Shown piece after piece: positions 45,328 to 54,774 of a stretch of 64,000 nt of DNA. Below the pieces are notes generated by a model. The model did not search any database and was not told the DNA's origin. It saw only the letters and a program-made list of their open reading frames with translations. Position 1 is the stretch's first letter, and each line of letters begins with the position of its first letter. Both the position numbers and the translations under genes were made by a program. Origin of the DNA: Alicyclobacillus tolerans (GTDB lineage: Bacteria; Bacillota; Bacilli; Alicyclobacillales; Alicyclobacillaceae); assembly GCF_001447355.1 (NCBI RefSeq), contig NZ_JXBW01000011.1, forward strand, positions 22,214 to 86,213. Direction: 5' to 3'.

Positions 45328-46203
45328 TTAGTCACTAGTCTCGGTTCTCGCCTTGCCGCGAGCAGACTCGACACGCTCCCGAGACGCCCGCGCTTGATCC
45401 AGCAATTCGCGCAACGACTCCGCATTCCCCGCCTGCAGTGCTTCTGCAAACTGGCGAACCTCCGCCTGCAGCCGTTCCAAGAAACCCAACACAAAATTGC
45501 GATTGTCGAGGAGTGTGTCTACCCAAAATGCGCTTGGGGAAGCTGCAAGCCGTGTGATATCCCAAAACGCCGGACCTGCAATCCTCGCGGCCACATCACA
45601 GTCGACTCCGGTTGCCGCTTGCATTGCGGCAAGCGAAGTCACATGGATGCCGTGACTGAGGTAGGCGAGATTGCGATCGTGATCGTCCGCACAACGAACG
45701 TAGGTTGGGATTGCGCCTAGATCCGCCACCATTTGCTCCAATTCTGGCGGTGCCGGATGGGTTTCCAGGAAGAGCCAAGGGCGCGCAACAAATAAATCGG
45801 CATCAGCAGCTCCGGGTCCTCCGTTCGCCTTTCCCGCCATCGGATGTGTCGGGACGCACTGCCTGCCGTTTGCCATGATCCGCGAAAACGCATCGACGAT
45901 GGGCCGCTTAATGCTGCACACGTCCATCGTCAGATCCGCCAGCTCGCTGACCGTTTCCGCGAGATCACAAGCCGCCCGCGAAGGTATGGCGAGCACGGCA
46001 AGTTCATAGTCGGGTGACACAGCCGTGATATCCGGCCAGACGCAATGAAAGACTCCCAATCTTTGCGCCTCGCTACGATATGCGTCGTGTCGTTCGACGG
46101 CATCAACCAAGATGGTTCCGTGGGCACGGCGAAGGGCGAGGGCCATGGATGTACCGATGAGCCCCGCCCCAATCACCAACACGCGTGTAAAGTGACCCTT
46201 CAC
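45328..46203 (-). CDS. tyrA: Prephenate dehydrogenase
   Basis: 291 residues. The NAD-binding IGAGLIGTSMALALRRA is followed by CSIKRPI and PTHPMAGKANGGPGAADADLF, the conserved catalytic and substrate region with the active His. It converts prephenate to 4-hydroxyphenylpyruvate for tyrosine. There is no ACT domain at the C-terminus, so it is shorter than the Bacillus enzyme. The GTG start follows the aroG stop directly. Confidence 0.93.
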   Translation of the reverse strand: MKGHFTRVLVIGAGLIGTSMALALRRAHGTILVDAVERHDAYRSEAQRLGVFHCVWPDITAVSPDYELAVLAIPSRAACDLAETVSELADLTMDVCSIKRPIVDAFSRIMANGRQCVPTHPMAGKANGGPGAADADLFVARPWLFLETHPAPPELEQMVADLGAIPTYVRCADDHDRNLAYLSHGIHVTSLAAMQAATGVDCDVAARIAGPAFWDITRLAASPSAFWVDTLLDNRNFVLGFLERLQAEVRQFAEALQAGNAESLRELLDQARASRERVESARGKARTETSD

Positions 46204-47235
46204 TCAGCTCCGACTCGCTTCCAGTTGATATTCACGAACCAAGCGATGCGCATCTCGAACCTGTTTGGCCAATCGATCAAACTCTTCCAAAGTGATGGTT
46301 TGATTGCCATCCGACCACGCTTCTTCCGGTTTCTTGTGCACCTCTACGATCACGCCCGCGGCCCCAGCGGCCACACCTGCGCGAGCCATGGCCGTCACAT
46401 AGCGCGAATGGCCGATACCGTGGCTTGGATCGACAAGTACCGGCAAATGCGAAAGGTGCTGAACCACGGGAATGGCGTTTAAGTCCAAGGTGTTTCGCGT
46501 ATAGGTTTCAAAGGTGCGAATACCGCGTTCACACAAGATGACGTTCGGATTGCCTTCAGACAGAATATATTCTGCGGACATCAGCCACTCTTCGATCGTA
46601 TTGGAAAAGCCCCGTTTGAGCAGCACAGGGCGATTCGTCTTGCCAACCGCCTTCAACAAGGCGTAGTTTTGCATATTGCGCGCGCCAATCTGCAAGACAT
46701 CGACATAATCGGCAACGAGATCGACCAAGCCCGGCTCCATGATCTCGGATACCACAGCTAAGCCTGTCGCCTCGCGCGCAGCGGCCAGGTACTTCAGACC
46801 TTCTTCGCCAAGTCCCTGGAAGGAATACGGGGACGACCGCGGTTTAAACGCGCCACCGCGCAACATGTGTGCGCCGCTGGCCTTGATTGCCTGAGCGATC
46901 TCAATCAGGCCCTCCTTGGACTCGACGGAACATGGGCCAGCGATAATCGTCGGCTCATCGCCACCTACGACATGACCTAAAATTTCAATGGTCGTGTTAT
47001 CTGGGTGGAACGGCCGGCTGGCCAGCTTAAATGGATAGCTGACGGAAACGATTTTTTCGACCCCGGGCAAGCCCTCGACACCTAATTCGCGCACCTTTTC
47101 CTTTTGTCCGATGACACCAATCACTGTCATTTCTGCGCCTTCGGAAAGATGCGTCCCAAGTCCCTTGCTCTGTAACAGTTGCATGACGCGCTCGATTTCA
47201 GATTTCGACGCGCCCTCCTTCATGACGACAATCAT
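46204..47235 (-). CDS. 3-deoxy-7-phosphoheptulonate synthase (DAHP synthase, type I-beta)
   Basis: 343 residues. The N-terminal ~75 form a ferredoxin-like regulatory domain, as in Thermotoga DAHP synthase. The barrel has [38 protein letters not shown] and VDPSHGIGH. It joins PEP and erythrose-4-phosphate in the first step of the shikimate pathway. The ATG at 47235 follows GAAGGAG. It has its own candidate promoter and is co-transcribed with tyrA. There is no fused chorismate mutase domain. Confidence 0.95.
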   Translation of the reverse strand: MIVVMKEGASKSEIERVMQLLQSKGLGTHLSEGAEMTVIGVIGQKEKVRELGVEGLPGVEKIVSVSYPFKLASRPFHPDNTTIEILGHVVGGDEPTIIAGPCSVESKEGLIEIAQAIKASGAHMLRGGAFKPRSSPYSFQGLGEEGLKYLAAAREATGLAVVSEIMEPGLVDLVADYVDVLQIGARNMQNYALLKAVGKTNRPVLLKRGFSNTIEEWLMSAEYILSEGNPNVILCERGIRTFETYTRNTLDLNAIPVVQHLSHLPVLVDPSHGIGHSRYVTAMARAGVAAGAAGVIVEVHKKPEEAWSDGNQTITLEEFDRLAKQVRDAHRLVREYQLEASRS

Positions 47236-47296
47236 GGTTCTCTCTCCTTCGCAATCGCGCGCCTTCAAGCACAACTGCATACATAATTGTTTGAAA

Positions 47297-47326
47297 AGTC
47301 TATCACATGTTTTAAGACATGGACAA
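47297..47326 (-). promoter_or_regulatory. Promoter of the DAHP synthase-tyrA unit with internal palindrome
   Basis: Minus strand: TTGTCC (47326-47321), 18-bp spacer, TAGACT (47302-47297). The spacer contains CATGTTTTAAGACATG (47306-47321), a near-perfect palindrome that could be an operator. Confidence 0.55.
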
Positions 47327-47343
47327 TGGTTAAACGGTACGGG

Positions 47344-48138
47344 TTAAGCACGGCACGCGTCTTTCAAGCTCATCGTGAAATGGCTGACCATGTCGATGGC
47401 GTCGCCGCCACCACTTGCCGCGTCGCCAATCCGCCGCACGTAGGCGCTCCCGACGATCACGCCATCGGCATAGCCGGCGATTTCACGCACGTGATCTGGC
47501 GTACTGACACCGAAACCGACGCAGGCCGGTAAATTCGTATGGCGCTTGACGGCTTGCACCAACGACTCCACCTGTGTGGAAATGGCACTGCGCTCACCCG
47601 TAACGCCCAGCGACGAAACGCAGTAAACAAAGCCGCGAGCCTGTTGCGCGATCGCCTGAACGCGATTTTCTCCTGACGTCGGGGCAACAAGCGGTATCCA
47701 GGCAATGCCTTGTTTCTCTGCAGCGCTCGCCAAATCAGGGGCTTCCTCGAGCGGCACGTCGGGTACGATCACGCCGTCGCCGCCTGCTTGGGCAAGTTCA
47801 GCAAAAAACTGCGTTGCACCGTACTGCATCAATGGATTGACATAGGTAAACGCGATGAGCGGCTTGTTCGTCTCCTTGCGCAAGTCTTGCACAAGACGGA
47901 AACAGTCCGGAAGCTGACACCCGCGATTCAGACTACGCAGGGCTGCAGCCTGGATGACCGGGCCATCGGCCAACGGATCTGAATACGGAAAACCAATTTC
48001 GAGCATGTCTGCTCCCGATTCCAAAATGGCACGTGCAATGGCAAGAGATGTGTCATAGTCCGGATCGCCAGCGACGATAAACGGAATCAACGCCCGGTTC
48101 GAGCCAAGGGAAGCAAATGCATCACGAATTCGCTCCAT
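47344..48138 (-). CDS. trpA: Tryptophan synthase alpha chain
   Basis: 264 residues. [13 protein letters not shown] and [21 protein letters not shown] hold the catalytic Glu and Asp; GVTGERSAI and [10 protein letters not shown] bind phosphate. It splits indole-3-glycerol phosphate to give indole to TrpB. GGAGGG lies 7 nt before the ATG, inside the end of trpB (17-bp overlap). It ends the trp unit. Confidence 0.96.
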   Translation of the reverse strand: MERIRDAFASLGSNRALIPFIVAGDPDYDTSLAIARAILESGADMLEIGFPYSDPLADGPVIQAAALRSLNRGCQLPDCFRLVQDLRKETNKPLIAFTYVNPLMQYGATQFFAELAQAGGDGVIVPDVPLEEAPDLASAAEKQGIAWIPLVAPTSGENRVQAIAQQARGFVYCVSSLGVTGERSAISTQVESLVQAVKRHTNLPACVGFGVSTPDHVREIAGYADGVIVGSAYVRRIGDAASGGGDAIDMVSHFTMSLKDACRA

Positions 48139-49345
48139 CAGCGAGCCCTCCTTCCATGTGCGCCACCTGCTCGACATCCTTATCGCCGCGGCCCGATAGA
48201 CAGATGACGACAATGCTGTCCTTTTGCATGCGCTGTGCCTCACGTACCACATACGCGATGGCATGGGCGCTCTCGAGCGCCGGGATGATGCCTTCCAACT
48301 TAGACAAGAGGTAAAACGCCGATAGAGCCTCCTTATCGGTCACCGGCACGTACGTAGCACGCCCGCTCTCTGCAAAATGCGCATGTTCTGGTCCAATTCC
48401 CGGATAGTCAAGTCCTGCCGAAATCGAATGTGCAGGCGTCACCTGGCCATATTCATCCTGAAGAAGCATCGTCTTGGCGCCGTGCAAAACACCGGGGCGC
48501 CCTTTGTTGATGCTCGCCGCGTGATGTTCGGTATGGATACCATGTCCCGCGGCCTCGGTGCCAACAAGCTGTACCTGTGTATCTTCGACAAATGGAAAAA
48601 ACATACCCATGGCATTGCTGCCACCACCGACGCAGGCGACAATCGTATCAGGCAAGCGTCCTTCCTGCTCGAGAATTTGTTCTTTCGTTTCATCTCCGAT
48701 CACGCGCTGAAAGTCGCGTACAATCTGCGGATATGGATGAGGTCCCACGACAGAACCAATGACGTAGTGCGTATCATCGACATGTGAGACCCAGTGCCGA
48801 ATGGCCTCGTTTGTCGCATCTTTTAAGGTACGGGTGCCGCTCATCGCGGGGACGACCTCTGCGCCTAGCATGCGCATGCGAAATACGTTAAGAGCCTGTC
48901 GCCGCATATCTTCTTCGCCCATAAAGACCGTACACTCAAGGCCAAATCGCGCCGCAATGGTCGCGGAGGCAACACCGTGTTGTCCAGCGCCCGTCTCCGC
49001 AATAATTCGCCGTTTGCCGGTGCGCAATGCAAGCAGTCCTTGGCCTATGGCGTTATTGATTTTGTGTGCCCCAGTATGGTTTAAATCCTCACGCTTTAAG
49101 TAAATCTTCGGTCCGCCGAGATGTTCAGTCAGCCGTTCGGCAAAATACAAGGGTGTAGGGCGCCCTGCATACTGCTTTAAGTAATAGGCCAATTCCGACT
49201 GAAACGACGCATCGGCGCGCAAACGCAGGTAATCCTGTTCCAATTGCAACAAAGCCGACATCAGCGTCTCTGGCACATACCGTCCCCCAAACTGCCCGTA
49301 ACGGCCGTTTGGGTCAGGAAATGCGTAGTTATTCTGCGTACTCAA
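48122..49345 (-). CDS. trpB: Tryptophan synthase beta chain
   Basis: 407 residues. [16 protein letters not shown] contains the PLP Lys; [18 protein letters not shown] and [13 protein letters not shown] are the standard TrpB1 motifs. It condenses indole and serine to tryptophan. It starts with TTG inside the end of trpF (17-bp overlap). Confidence 0.97.
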   Translation of the reverse strand: MSTQNNYAFPDPNGRYGQFGGRYVPETLMSALLQLEQDYLRLRADASFQSELAYYLKQYAGRPTPLYFAERLTEHLGGPKIYLKREDLNHTGAHKINNAIGQGLLALRTGKRRIIAETGAGQHGVASATIAARFGLECTVFMGEEDMRRQALNVFRMRMLGAEVVPAMSGTRTLKDATNEAIRHWVSHVDDTHYVIGSVVGPHPYPQIVRDFQRVIGDETKEQILEQEGRLPDTIVACVGGGSNAMGMFFPFVEDTQVQLVGTEAAGHGIHTEHHAASINKGRPGVLHGAKTMLLQDEYGQVTPAHSISAGLDYPGIGPEHAHFAESGRATYVPVTDKEALSAFYLLSKLEGIIPALESAHAIAYVVREAQRMQKDSIVVICLSGRGDKDVEQVAHMEGGLADGANS

Positions 49346-50012
49346 TGCTCGCCACCGCCTTTATCAATTGCGCAATCCGCTTCGCGTCTTTGCGCCCGTC
49401 CGTCTCAACGCCTGACGACAGATCAATTCCATACGGTTTACAGGTACGGAACAATGTGTGGACGTTCTCGGGTGCAATACCACCTGCCACCCACAATGGA
49501 AATCCATCAAGAGCCGTACATATATCGGATAAAATAGTCCAATCGAAGGCGACCCCATGTCCTCCCGTCACACCGCCCCCGGCGTCTTTTGGTGGTTTGG
49601 CGTCTAGCAAAATCGCATCGACGACGGGCATATAGCGGGCACAAGCCTGTAGTATCGCCTTTAAATTAGGATTGCTAAGGGGTACTGGGATGGCCTTCCA
49701 AACCTTGCATCCCGCGTCTTGCAAACTGCCGCAAAGTTCGACAGATTCACTTCCGTGCAATTGTGCAACGTCGAGGTGTGCAATGCGGACAGCCTCCTGA
49801 ACCGACTCGAGATCCGCATTTGAAAACACGCCAACGGTCTGTACCTGATCCCGAACGTGCTCCACCATGCCTAAAACCGCTCTTGGTGTAACGAAACGCC
49901 GGGAAGAAGGTACCATGACAAAACCCACGTGCGTGATCCAAGAATCGCTTGTGAAGGCGAGATCATCACCAGGGAGCAGACCACAGATTTTTACAAAAGG
50001 GCGATCACTCAT
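49329..50012 (-). CDS. trpF: Phosphoribosylanthranilate isomerase
   Basis: 227 residues. VKICGL at the start with the catalytic Cys, QLHG, and [15 protein letters not shown] with GGIAPENV match TrpF. It rearranges phosphoribosylanthranilate. The ATG overlaps the trpC stop (ATGA). Confidence 0.94.
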   Translation of the reverse strand: MSDRPFVKICGLLPGDDLAFTSDSWITHVGFVMVPSSRRFVTPRAVLGMVEHVRDQVQTVGVFSNADLESVQEAVRIAHLDVAQLHGSESVELCGSLQDAGCKVWKAIPVPLSNPNLKAILQACARYMPVVDAILLDAKPPKDAGGGVTGGHGVAFDWTILSDICTALDGFPLWVAGGIAPENVHTLFRTCKPYGIDLSSGVETDGRKDAKRIAQLIKAVASIEYAE

Positions 50013-50818
50013 CGAATGTTCCCCAGGCTCTCAAACGGCACCTGCAACTCCGACAAGCACGTCGCAACATCCTCAAGATTGGCATGTCGCATGAGCAACT
50101 CACCGACGAGAATGCCACGAGCCCCTGCCGCCGCCATCCGACTCGCGTCCGCAGGGCCAAAAACTCCACTCTCGGCAATGACCACGACATCGGCAGGTAA
50201 CTCTCGCAAAATGGCTTCCGATACGCCCAAATCGACCTCAAACGTGTGCAAATCGCGATTGTTAATGCCAAGAATGCTTGGATTTGCCGCCAGAGCCGCC
50301 TCGACTTCGTCCGCATTGTGAACTTCTAACAACACTTCGAGGCCTTGTGCCTTGGCGTATGCGGAGAGTTCAGATAGCCTTGCCGGCGGCATTGCCGCTG
50401 CAATTAACAACACGACATCCGCCCCGGCTCCTACCGCCTCGTCGATTTGCAACTCATCGATGATAAAATCCTTGCGCAACACGGGAATGGCCACGCACTC
50501 CCGAACTGCCCGCAAATCGTCAATCGTGCCCTGAAAGTATTCTCGGTCCGTTAAGACCGAAATGGCGGCCGCTCCTGCTCGTTCGTATACCTGTGCACGC
50601 GCAACCGGGTCGACCTGTGTTTGAATTGTACCCTTCGATGGGCTTTTGCGCTTAATTTCTGCGATAACACCTAATTTTCCACGTTCGACAAGCCGTTGTC
50701 GCAACGACCGGTATGGCGTCGTTCGCGTACGCACAAGCTTTCCTGTATTCGCAGCGAGACGCAACTGGTCAATTTCTTGCCGTTTGGTCTCCAAAATGTT
50801 GTCCAATATTGTCGCCAT
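50009..50818 (-). CDS. trpC: Indole-3-glycerol phosphate synthase
   Basis: 269 residues. VIAEIKRKSPSKG, SVLTDREYFQG and VLRKDFIIDELQI, then GINNRDLHTFEVDL and ESGV are TrpC signatures. The ATG lies 1 bp after the trpD stop, within reach of its own GAGAGGTG. The longer open frame upstream overlaps trpD and is not used. Confidence 0.96.
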   Translation of the reverse strand: MATILDNILETKRQEIDQLRLAANTGKLVRTRTTPYRSLRQRLVERGKLGVIAEIKRKSPSKGTIQTQVDPVARAQVYERAGAAAISVLTDREYFQGTIDDLRAVRECVAIPVLRKDFIIDELQIDEAVGAGADVVLLIAAAMPPARLSELSAYAKAQGLEVLLEVHNADEVEAALAANPSILGINNRDLHTFEVDLGVSEAILRELPADVVVIAESGVFGPADASRMAAAGARGILVGELLMRHANLEDVATCLSELQVPFESLGNIR

Positions 50819-50819
50819 A

Positions 50820-51869
50820 TTAGTGCACCTCTCCCGCTTGCACAGACTGCGCATGAGCTTGCGTGCCTGCCACGAACTGCTCCAGTTTCGCAAGCGCCGC
50901 GCCGCTATCGATAAGCTGCGCCGCAAGGTCAACGCCTTCCGCGATACTCGCCGCCTTGCCACCCACGTACAGAGCCGCACCCGCATTGAGCAACACGACG
51001 TCGCGCTTAGGCCCTTTCACTCCCTGCAACACCTTGCGAATCATGTCAGCGTTCTCTGCGGGAGTTCCTCCCGTGATGGAAGACACCGGGGCACGCACGA
51101 GTCCGACTTTTTCCGGCGAAATGGCATACGTTTCGATACGCCCAGCCCTGACCTCGGCCACCTGTGTCGGCCCCGACAGCGACAACTCGTCCAAACCGCC
51201 GTCGCCGTGCACGACCAAAGCATGCTCTGCGCCCAATTCCAACAACGCATCAGCCACGGTTGGCACAAGACTTGGTTTAAACACGCCGAGGACCTGGCGG
51301 CGAGCGTTTGCAGGATTGGTCAAAGGACCCAAGATATTAAAAATCGTTCGGAACCCAAGCTCCCGACGAACTTGAGCGGCATATTTCATCGCGGGGTGAA
51401 AGACTTGCGCAAAGAGGAAACAGAGGTTGGTATCGGCGAGCAGACGCTCACACGCCTCGGTGGACAGCTCGATCTCGGCACCCAAGGCCTGCAATACGTC
51501 AGCACTGCCACTGCGGCTCGAAGCGGCTCGATTGCCGTGTTTGGCCACGGGAATCCCTGCAGCTGCAGCAATGAATGCAACTGTGGTTGAAATATTGAAG
51601 GTGTCACGGCCATCTCCACCGGTGCCACACGTATCGATGGCACTGGCAGGAGCCGTAATATGCAATGCGTGCCGACGCATGGCCCGCGCAAATCCCGCAA
51701 TTTCCGAAGGTTGTTCACCGCGAGCCGCCATGACGCTGACCAAGGCGGCAGCCTGTGCCTGTGTCACGCGGCCTTGCATCCATTCGTTCATAAACGCGTC
51801 TGCAGCCGTCACGTCGAGTGTCTGGCCCGCGACGACGGTGCGTAACGCAGTTTGCACCAAATCATTCAC
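50820..51869 (-). CDS. trpD: Anthranilate phosphoribosyltransferase
   Basis: 349 residues. DTCGTGGDGRDTFNIST, KHGNRAASSRSGSADVL and LGPLTNPA are the classic motifs. It joins anthranilate and PRPP. It is the first trp gene here because trpE is missing. The GTG start follows GAGAGGAG, which is also the last part of the GAG-repeat leader, so translation may be controlled there. Confidence 0.96.
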   Translation of the reverse strand: MNDLVQTALRTVVAGQTLDVTAADAFMNEWMQGRVTQAQAAALVSVMAARGEQPSEIAGFARAMRRHALHITAPASAIDTCGTGGDGRDTFNISTTVAFIAAAAGIPVAKHGNRAASSRSGSADVLQALGAEIELSTEACERLLADTNLCFLFAQVFHPAMKYAAQVRRELGFRTIFNILGPLTNPANARRQVLGVFKPSLVPTVADALLELGAEHALVVHGDGGLDELSLSGPTQVAEVRAGRIETYAISPEKVGLVRAPVSSITGGTPAENADMIRKVLQGVKGPKRDVVLLNAGAALYVGGKAASIAEGVDLAAQLIDSGAALAKLEQFVAGTQAHAQSVQAGEVH

Positions 51870-51878
51870 TTTCGATGT

Positions 51879-51945
51879 CTCCTCTCAACTCGAGCATCGG
51901 CAAACCACGTCTGCCGACACCCGCTCACCTCAACTCACTCTACTC
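51879..51945 (-). promoter_or_regulatory. TRAP (MtrB)-like GAG-repeat leader of trpD
   Basis: On the minus strand five GAG triplets (51945-51924) have spacers of 2, 1, 2 and 2 nt, and three more (51891-51879) have 2-nt spacers; the last overlaps the trpD ribosome binding site. Between the groups lies a small hairpin TCGGCA/TGCCGA (51897-51917). TRAP binds (G/U)AG triplets with 2-3 nt spacers, so this fits translational repression by tryptophan. mtrB is not in the window. Confidence 0.6.
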
Positions 51946-51978
51946 GACTGCCGAATGGCCAATCGATCTGTTATAGAC

Positions 51979-52007
51979 ATGGTAGCGGCCGAACCGCCCC
52001 CCGTCAA
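51979..52007 (-). promoter_or_regulatory. Internal promoter ahead of trpD
   Basis: TTGACG (52007-52002), 17-bp spacer, TACCAT (51984-51979), giving a leader of about 100 nt. A CCGGC-AAAC-GCCGG hairpin (52008-52021) abuts the -35. Confidence 0.65.
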
Positions 52008-52043
52008 CCGGCAAACGCCGGCCAGAACAGGCGGTCGTACCAG

Positions 52044-52412
52044 TCATCGCGTTGCGAGGTCAGGCCGCAATTGTACGGCTTCTCCAAGATATACATGAAT
52101 CAGTTCGTCCTGCGCTTTGTCCGTGTTTAGGTGCACCAAGACCCGAATGCTGCGGGGCAGTGATCCAGGTACTTCGATCTCGCGTGCACACATCAAAGGA
52201 ACCCACTGCCACCCTGGCAATTGCCGAACCGCCAGGGCCGGAAATCCTGCATTCAAATCGGCAGTCATCGTCAGGATGACACTGGCCACATCGTCGACAT
52301 CGATGTCGTTTAGACGTACGATTTCTTCCATTAATTCACGCGTGGCTCGCCAAATCTCTTCCCGATCGTTCGCTTTTACCGTAGTCGCCCCGCGCAATCC
52401 CCGTACCTTCAT
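52044..52412 (-). CDS. aroH: Chorismate mutase, AroH type
   Basis: 122 residues, matching the monofunctional trimeric AroH of Bacillus. [14 protein letters not shown] and [18 protein letters not shown], then [20 protein letters not shown] carry the active-site Arg and Cys. It turns chorismate into prephenate. The ATG overlaps the aroB stop by 4 bp. Confidence 0.95.
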   Translation of the reverse strand: MKVRGLRGATTVKANDREEIWRATRELMEEIVRLNDIDVDDVASVILTMTADLNAGFPALAVRQLPGWQWVPLMCAREIEVPGSLPRSIRVLVHLNTDKAQDELIHVYLGEAVQLRPDLATR

Positions 52413-53503
52413 GCACTCTCCCCCTCTAGCGCGCGTTGATACACGCGACGCACCTCGTCCTCTTCGACCCCACTGACAACTTCGACGCGACCAATCGCCT
52501 GCGGGAGTGCGAACGTCCAACCGCGGCGGCCGTGCTTCTTATCCACCTGGATTCGTTTCGCAATCTCAGCAAAATCTCGTTCCTGCGGACGAATTGGCAA
52601 ACCGTGTGCAAGCAATAGTTGCACGAGTCGATCGCGCGCTTCCATCGTCAGCATGCCGCGCATCACGGCGAGATCGGCTTCCAACACGAGACCGATGGCA
52701 ATCGCTTCGCCATGTCCTAATTCGTAATCGGAGCACTGTTCAACAGCATGGCCAATCGTGTGTCCGACGTTGAGGACCTGACGCAACCCAGTTTCGTGTT
52801 CATCCGCATTGACGATGTTGACCTTCACCTGCATGGCATCGGCCAAAATAGGTTCGAGGACGGCCGCATCTGGGCACTTTTGCAGAGGCTGCGCCTCCAG
52901 GGTCGCAAACAAGTCGGCATCGCCGATGAGCGCATGCTTGATGACTTCTGCCATGCCGTTTACCCATTGCCGCTGCGGCAACGACAAGAGCGCTCTCGTG
53001 TCAAACACGACCGCCTTCGGCGGATAAAACGCCCCAACAAGGTTTTTCCCTTGTGGCAGATTTACACCAACCTTGCCGCCTAGCGCACTGTCGTGCGCCA
53101 GCAAGGTTGTCGGGACCTGGATAAACGGCACTCCGCGCATATACGTCGCTGCGACAAAGCCGGCGAGATCGCCGACGACCCCTCCCCCAAGTGCCACGAT
53201 CACGTCGCTGCGGCGAAACCCTATTGCCAAGAGCTCGCCATACACGGAGACGGCCGTATCGAGCGACTTGTGCGCATCACCCGCAGGTATCTCGATAAAC
53301 GAATAGGTAGACGAACTTTGCTGCAAGGCGGTGACCAATGCTTCGGCAATGGGCTGTTGACGCACCGTGTCATCTGTGACAATAGCGATGTGGCGCCCGC
53401 CAAGGCCCGCCTCGTCAAGGACACCTGGCAACCGTGACAAAGCGCCAGCCCCGACAATGACCGGATACGTATGACGCTCGCTGACAATCGTAAGTGTCCT
53501 CAT
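52409..53503 (-). CDS. aroB: 3-dehydroquinate synthase
   Basis: 364 residues. [47 protein letters not shown] and a later [11 protein letters not shown] with metal His residues identify AroB. It makes 3-dehydroquinate, the second shikimate step, with NAD and a metal. The ATG overlaps the aroC stop by 4 bp; the longer frame upstream lies in aroC. Confidence 0.96.
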   Translation of the reverse strand: MRTLTIVSERHTYPVIVGAGALSRLPGVLDEAGLGGRHIAIVTDDTVRQQPIAEALVTALQQSSSTYSFIEIPAGDAHKSLDTAVSVYGELLAIGFRRSDVIVALGGGVVGDLAGFVAATYMRGVPFIQVPTTLLAHDSALGGKVGVNLPQGKNLVGAFYPPKAVVFDTRALLSLPQRQWVNGMAEVIKHALIGDADLFATLEAQPLQKCPDAAVLEPILADAMQVKVNIVNADEHETGLRQVLNVGHTIGHAVEQCSDYELGHGEAIAIGLVLEADLAVMRGMLTMEARDRLVQLLLAHGLPIRPQERDFAEIAKRIQVDKKHGRRGWTFALPQAIGRVEVVSGVEEDEVRRVYQRALEGESA

Positions 53504-54672
53504 CGCCGACTCACGCGCGCCTGGTACTGCGCCCAATTGTCTTTCATTTGTTCGAGCGAATCGCCACCGAGCTTCTCGATGAGCGCATCCGCAATCACCC
53601 ATGCGACGACGTTTTCACCCACCACTGACGCCGCGGGCAGCGCACAATAGTCGGATCGCTCTATGGCTGCCAGTTCCGCTTCTTTCGTCTTCATGTTGAC
53701 GCTAGGCAACGGCTTATACAAAGTTGAGATAGGTTTCATGGCGACGCGCAGGACGACGTCTTGGCCGTTGGTGACACCGCCCTCAAGGCCGCCGGCGCCG
53801 TTGGACGACCGAAGATAGCGCTGCCCATCGTACAGAATCGGATCGTGAACTTGCGAACCCATCCTCCGTGCCGCCTCGAAACCAAGCCCAATTTCGACAC
53901 CCTTGATGGCCTGAATGCTCATTAAGGCACCGGCCAATCGGCCATCGAGTTTCCGATCCGGCATGGCATAGCTACCAAGCCCAATTGGGCAACCGCGGAC
54001 GATGACTTCAAAAACGCCCCCAACCGTGTCTCCGTTTGCCTTTGCTTCGTCAATCTTTTCAATCATCCGCTGCGATGCATTCGCATCCGCGCAGCGCACT
54101 TCGGAGCTGTCTGCCGCGGCTATAAGCTGCTCCAGGCTATCCGGCAGCTGTGCCGCTTTCACGTCACACAACTCGACGACGTGCGCGGTGACTAGAATAT
54201 TAAACTCGGCGAGCAATTGCTTCGCCAAGGCACCCGCCGCCACGATGGTTGCAGTGTTGCGAGCACTCGCCCGCTCCAACACGTTGCGGATGTCCTCGTG
54301 ATCATACTTAATGGCGCCGGCCAAATCGGCATGACCTGGCCGCGGTCGGTAGATTTCTTTCAGATCTTCTGGCTTTTCTCCAAATGGCGCCATTCGATCC
54401 GTCCAATTTTTAAAATCGCGGTTGGCGACGACCATGGTAATGGGCGTGCCAAGCGTCTTGCCAAAGCGAATGCCGCTGGTAACTTCCACAGTGTCCGTCT
54501 CAATTTGCTGTCGAAATCCGCGACCATATCCCATTTGCCGTCGTCGCAATTGTTCGTCAATTTTCTCCTTGGACACGGGTAAATTGCTCGGAAATCCGTC
54601 GACAACAATCGTCAATTCTGGGCCGTGTGACTCTCCGGCCGACAAATAACGTAGCAAAGGCTGCCCCTCCAC
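53500..54672 (-). CDS. aroC: Chorismate synthase
   Basis: 390 residues. RYLSAGESHGPELTIVVDG, RPGHADLAGAIKYDH, ERASARNTATIVAAGALAK and GGVTNGQDVVLRVAMKP are diagnostic. It uses reduced FMN to form chorismate from EPSP. It is the first gene of the aro-trp run. GTG start after GGGGAG at 10 nt. Confidence 0.96.
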   Translation of the reverse strand: MEGQPLLRYLSAGESHGPELTIVVDGFPSNLPVSKEKIDEQLRRRQMGYGRGFRQQIETDTVEVTSGIRFGKTLGTPITMVVANRDFKNWTDRMAPFGEKPEDLKEIYRPRPGHADLAGAIKYDHEDIRNVLERASARNTATIVAAGALAKQLLAEFNILVTAHVVELCDVKAAQLPDSLEQLIAAADSSEVRCADANASQRMIEKIDEAKANGDTVGGVFEVIVRGCPIGLGSYAMPDRKLDGRLAGALMSIQAIKGVEIGLGFEAARRMGSQVHDPILYDGQRYLRSSNGAGGLEGGVTNGQDVVLRVAMKPISTLYKPLPSVNMKTKEAELAAIERSDYCALPAASVVGENVVAWVIADALIEKLGGDSLEQMKDNWAQYQARVSRR

Positions 54673-54730
54673 TTCCAGCGCTCTCCCCTATGCGCCTATC
54701 TCTGCGAATTAGAGGTAGTATATCATACAT

Positions 54731-54767
54731 GCCTTGGCACAGGCTGAACTTTCGCATATGCCAAGGC
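54731..54767 (-). promoter_or_regulatory. Inverted repeat in the aroC upstream region
   Basis: Perfect 9-bp arms GCCTTGGCA and TGCCAAGGC with a 19-nt loop, followed on the minus strand by TATACT at about 54722-54717, a possible -10. It may be an operator or the end structure of the M42 transcript; no T run follows. Confidence 0.45.
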
Positions 54768-54774
54768 CACACTT

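Noticed and set aside
50646..51590. A 314-codon plus-strand frame over trpC and trpD
   Set aside because: Antisense to two recognised enzymes, without a start signal.
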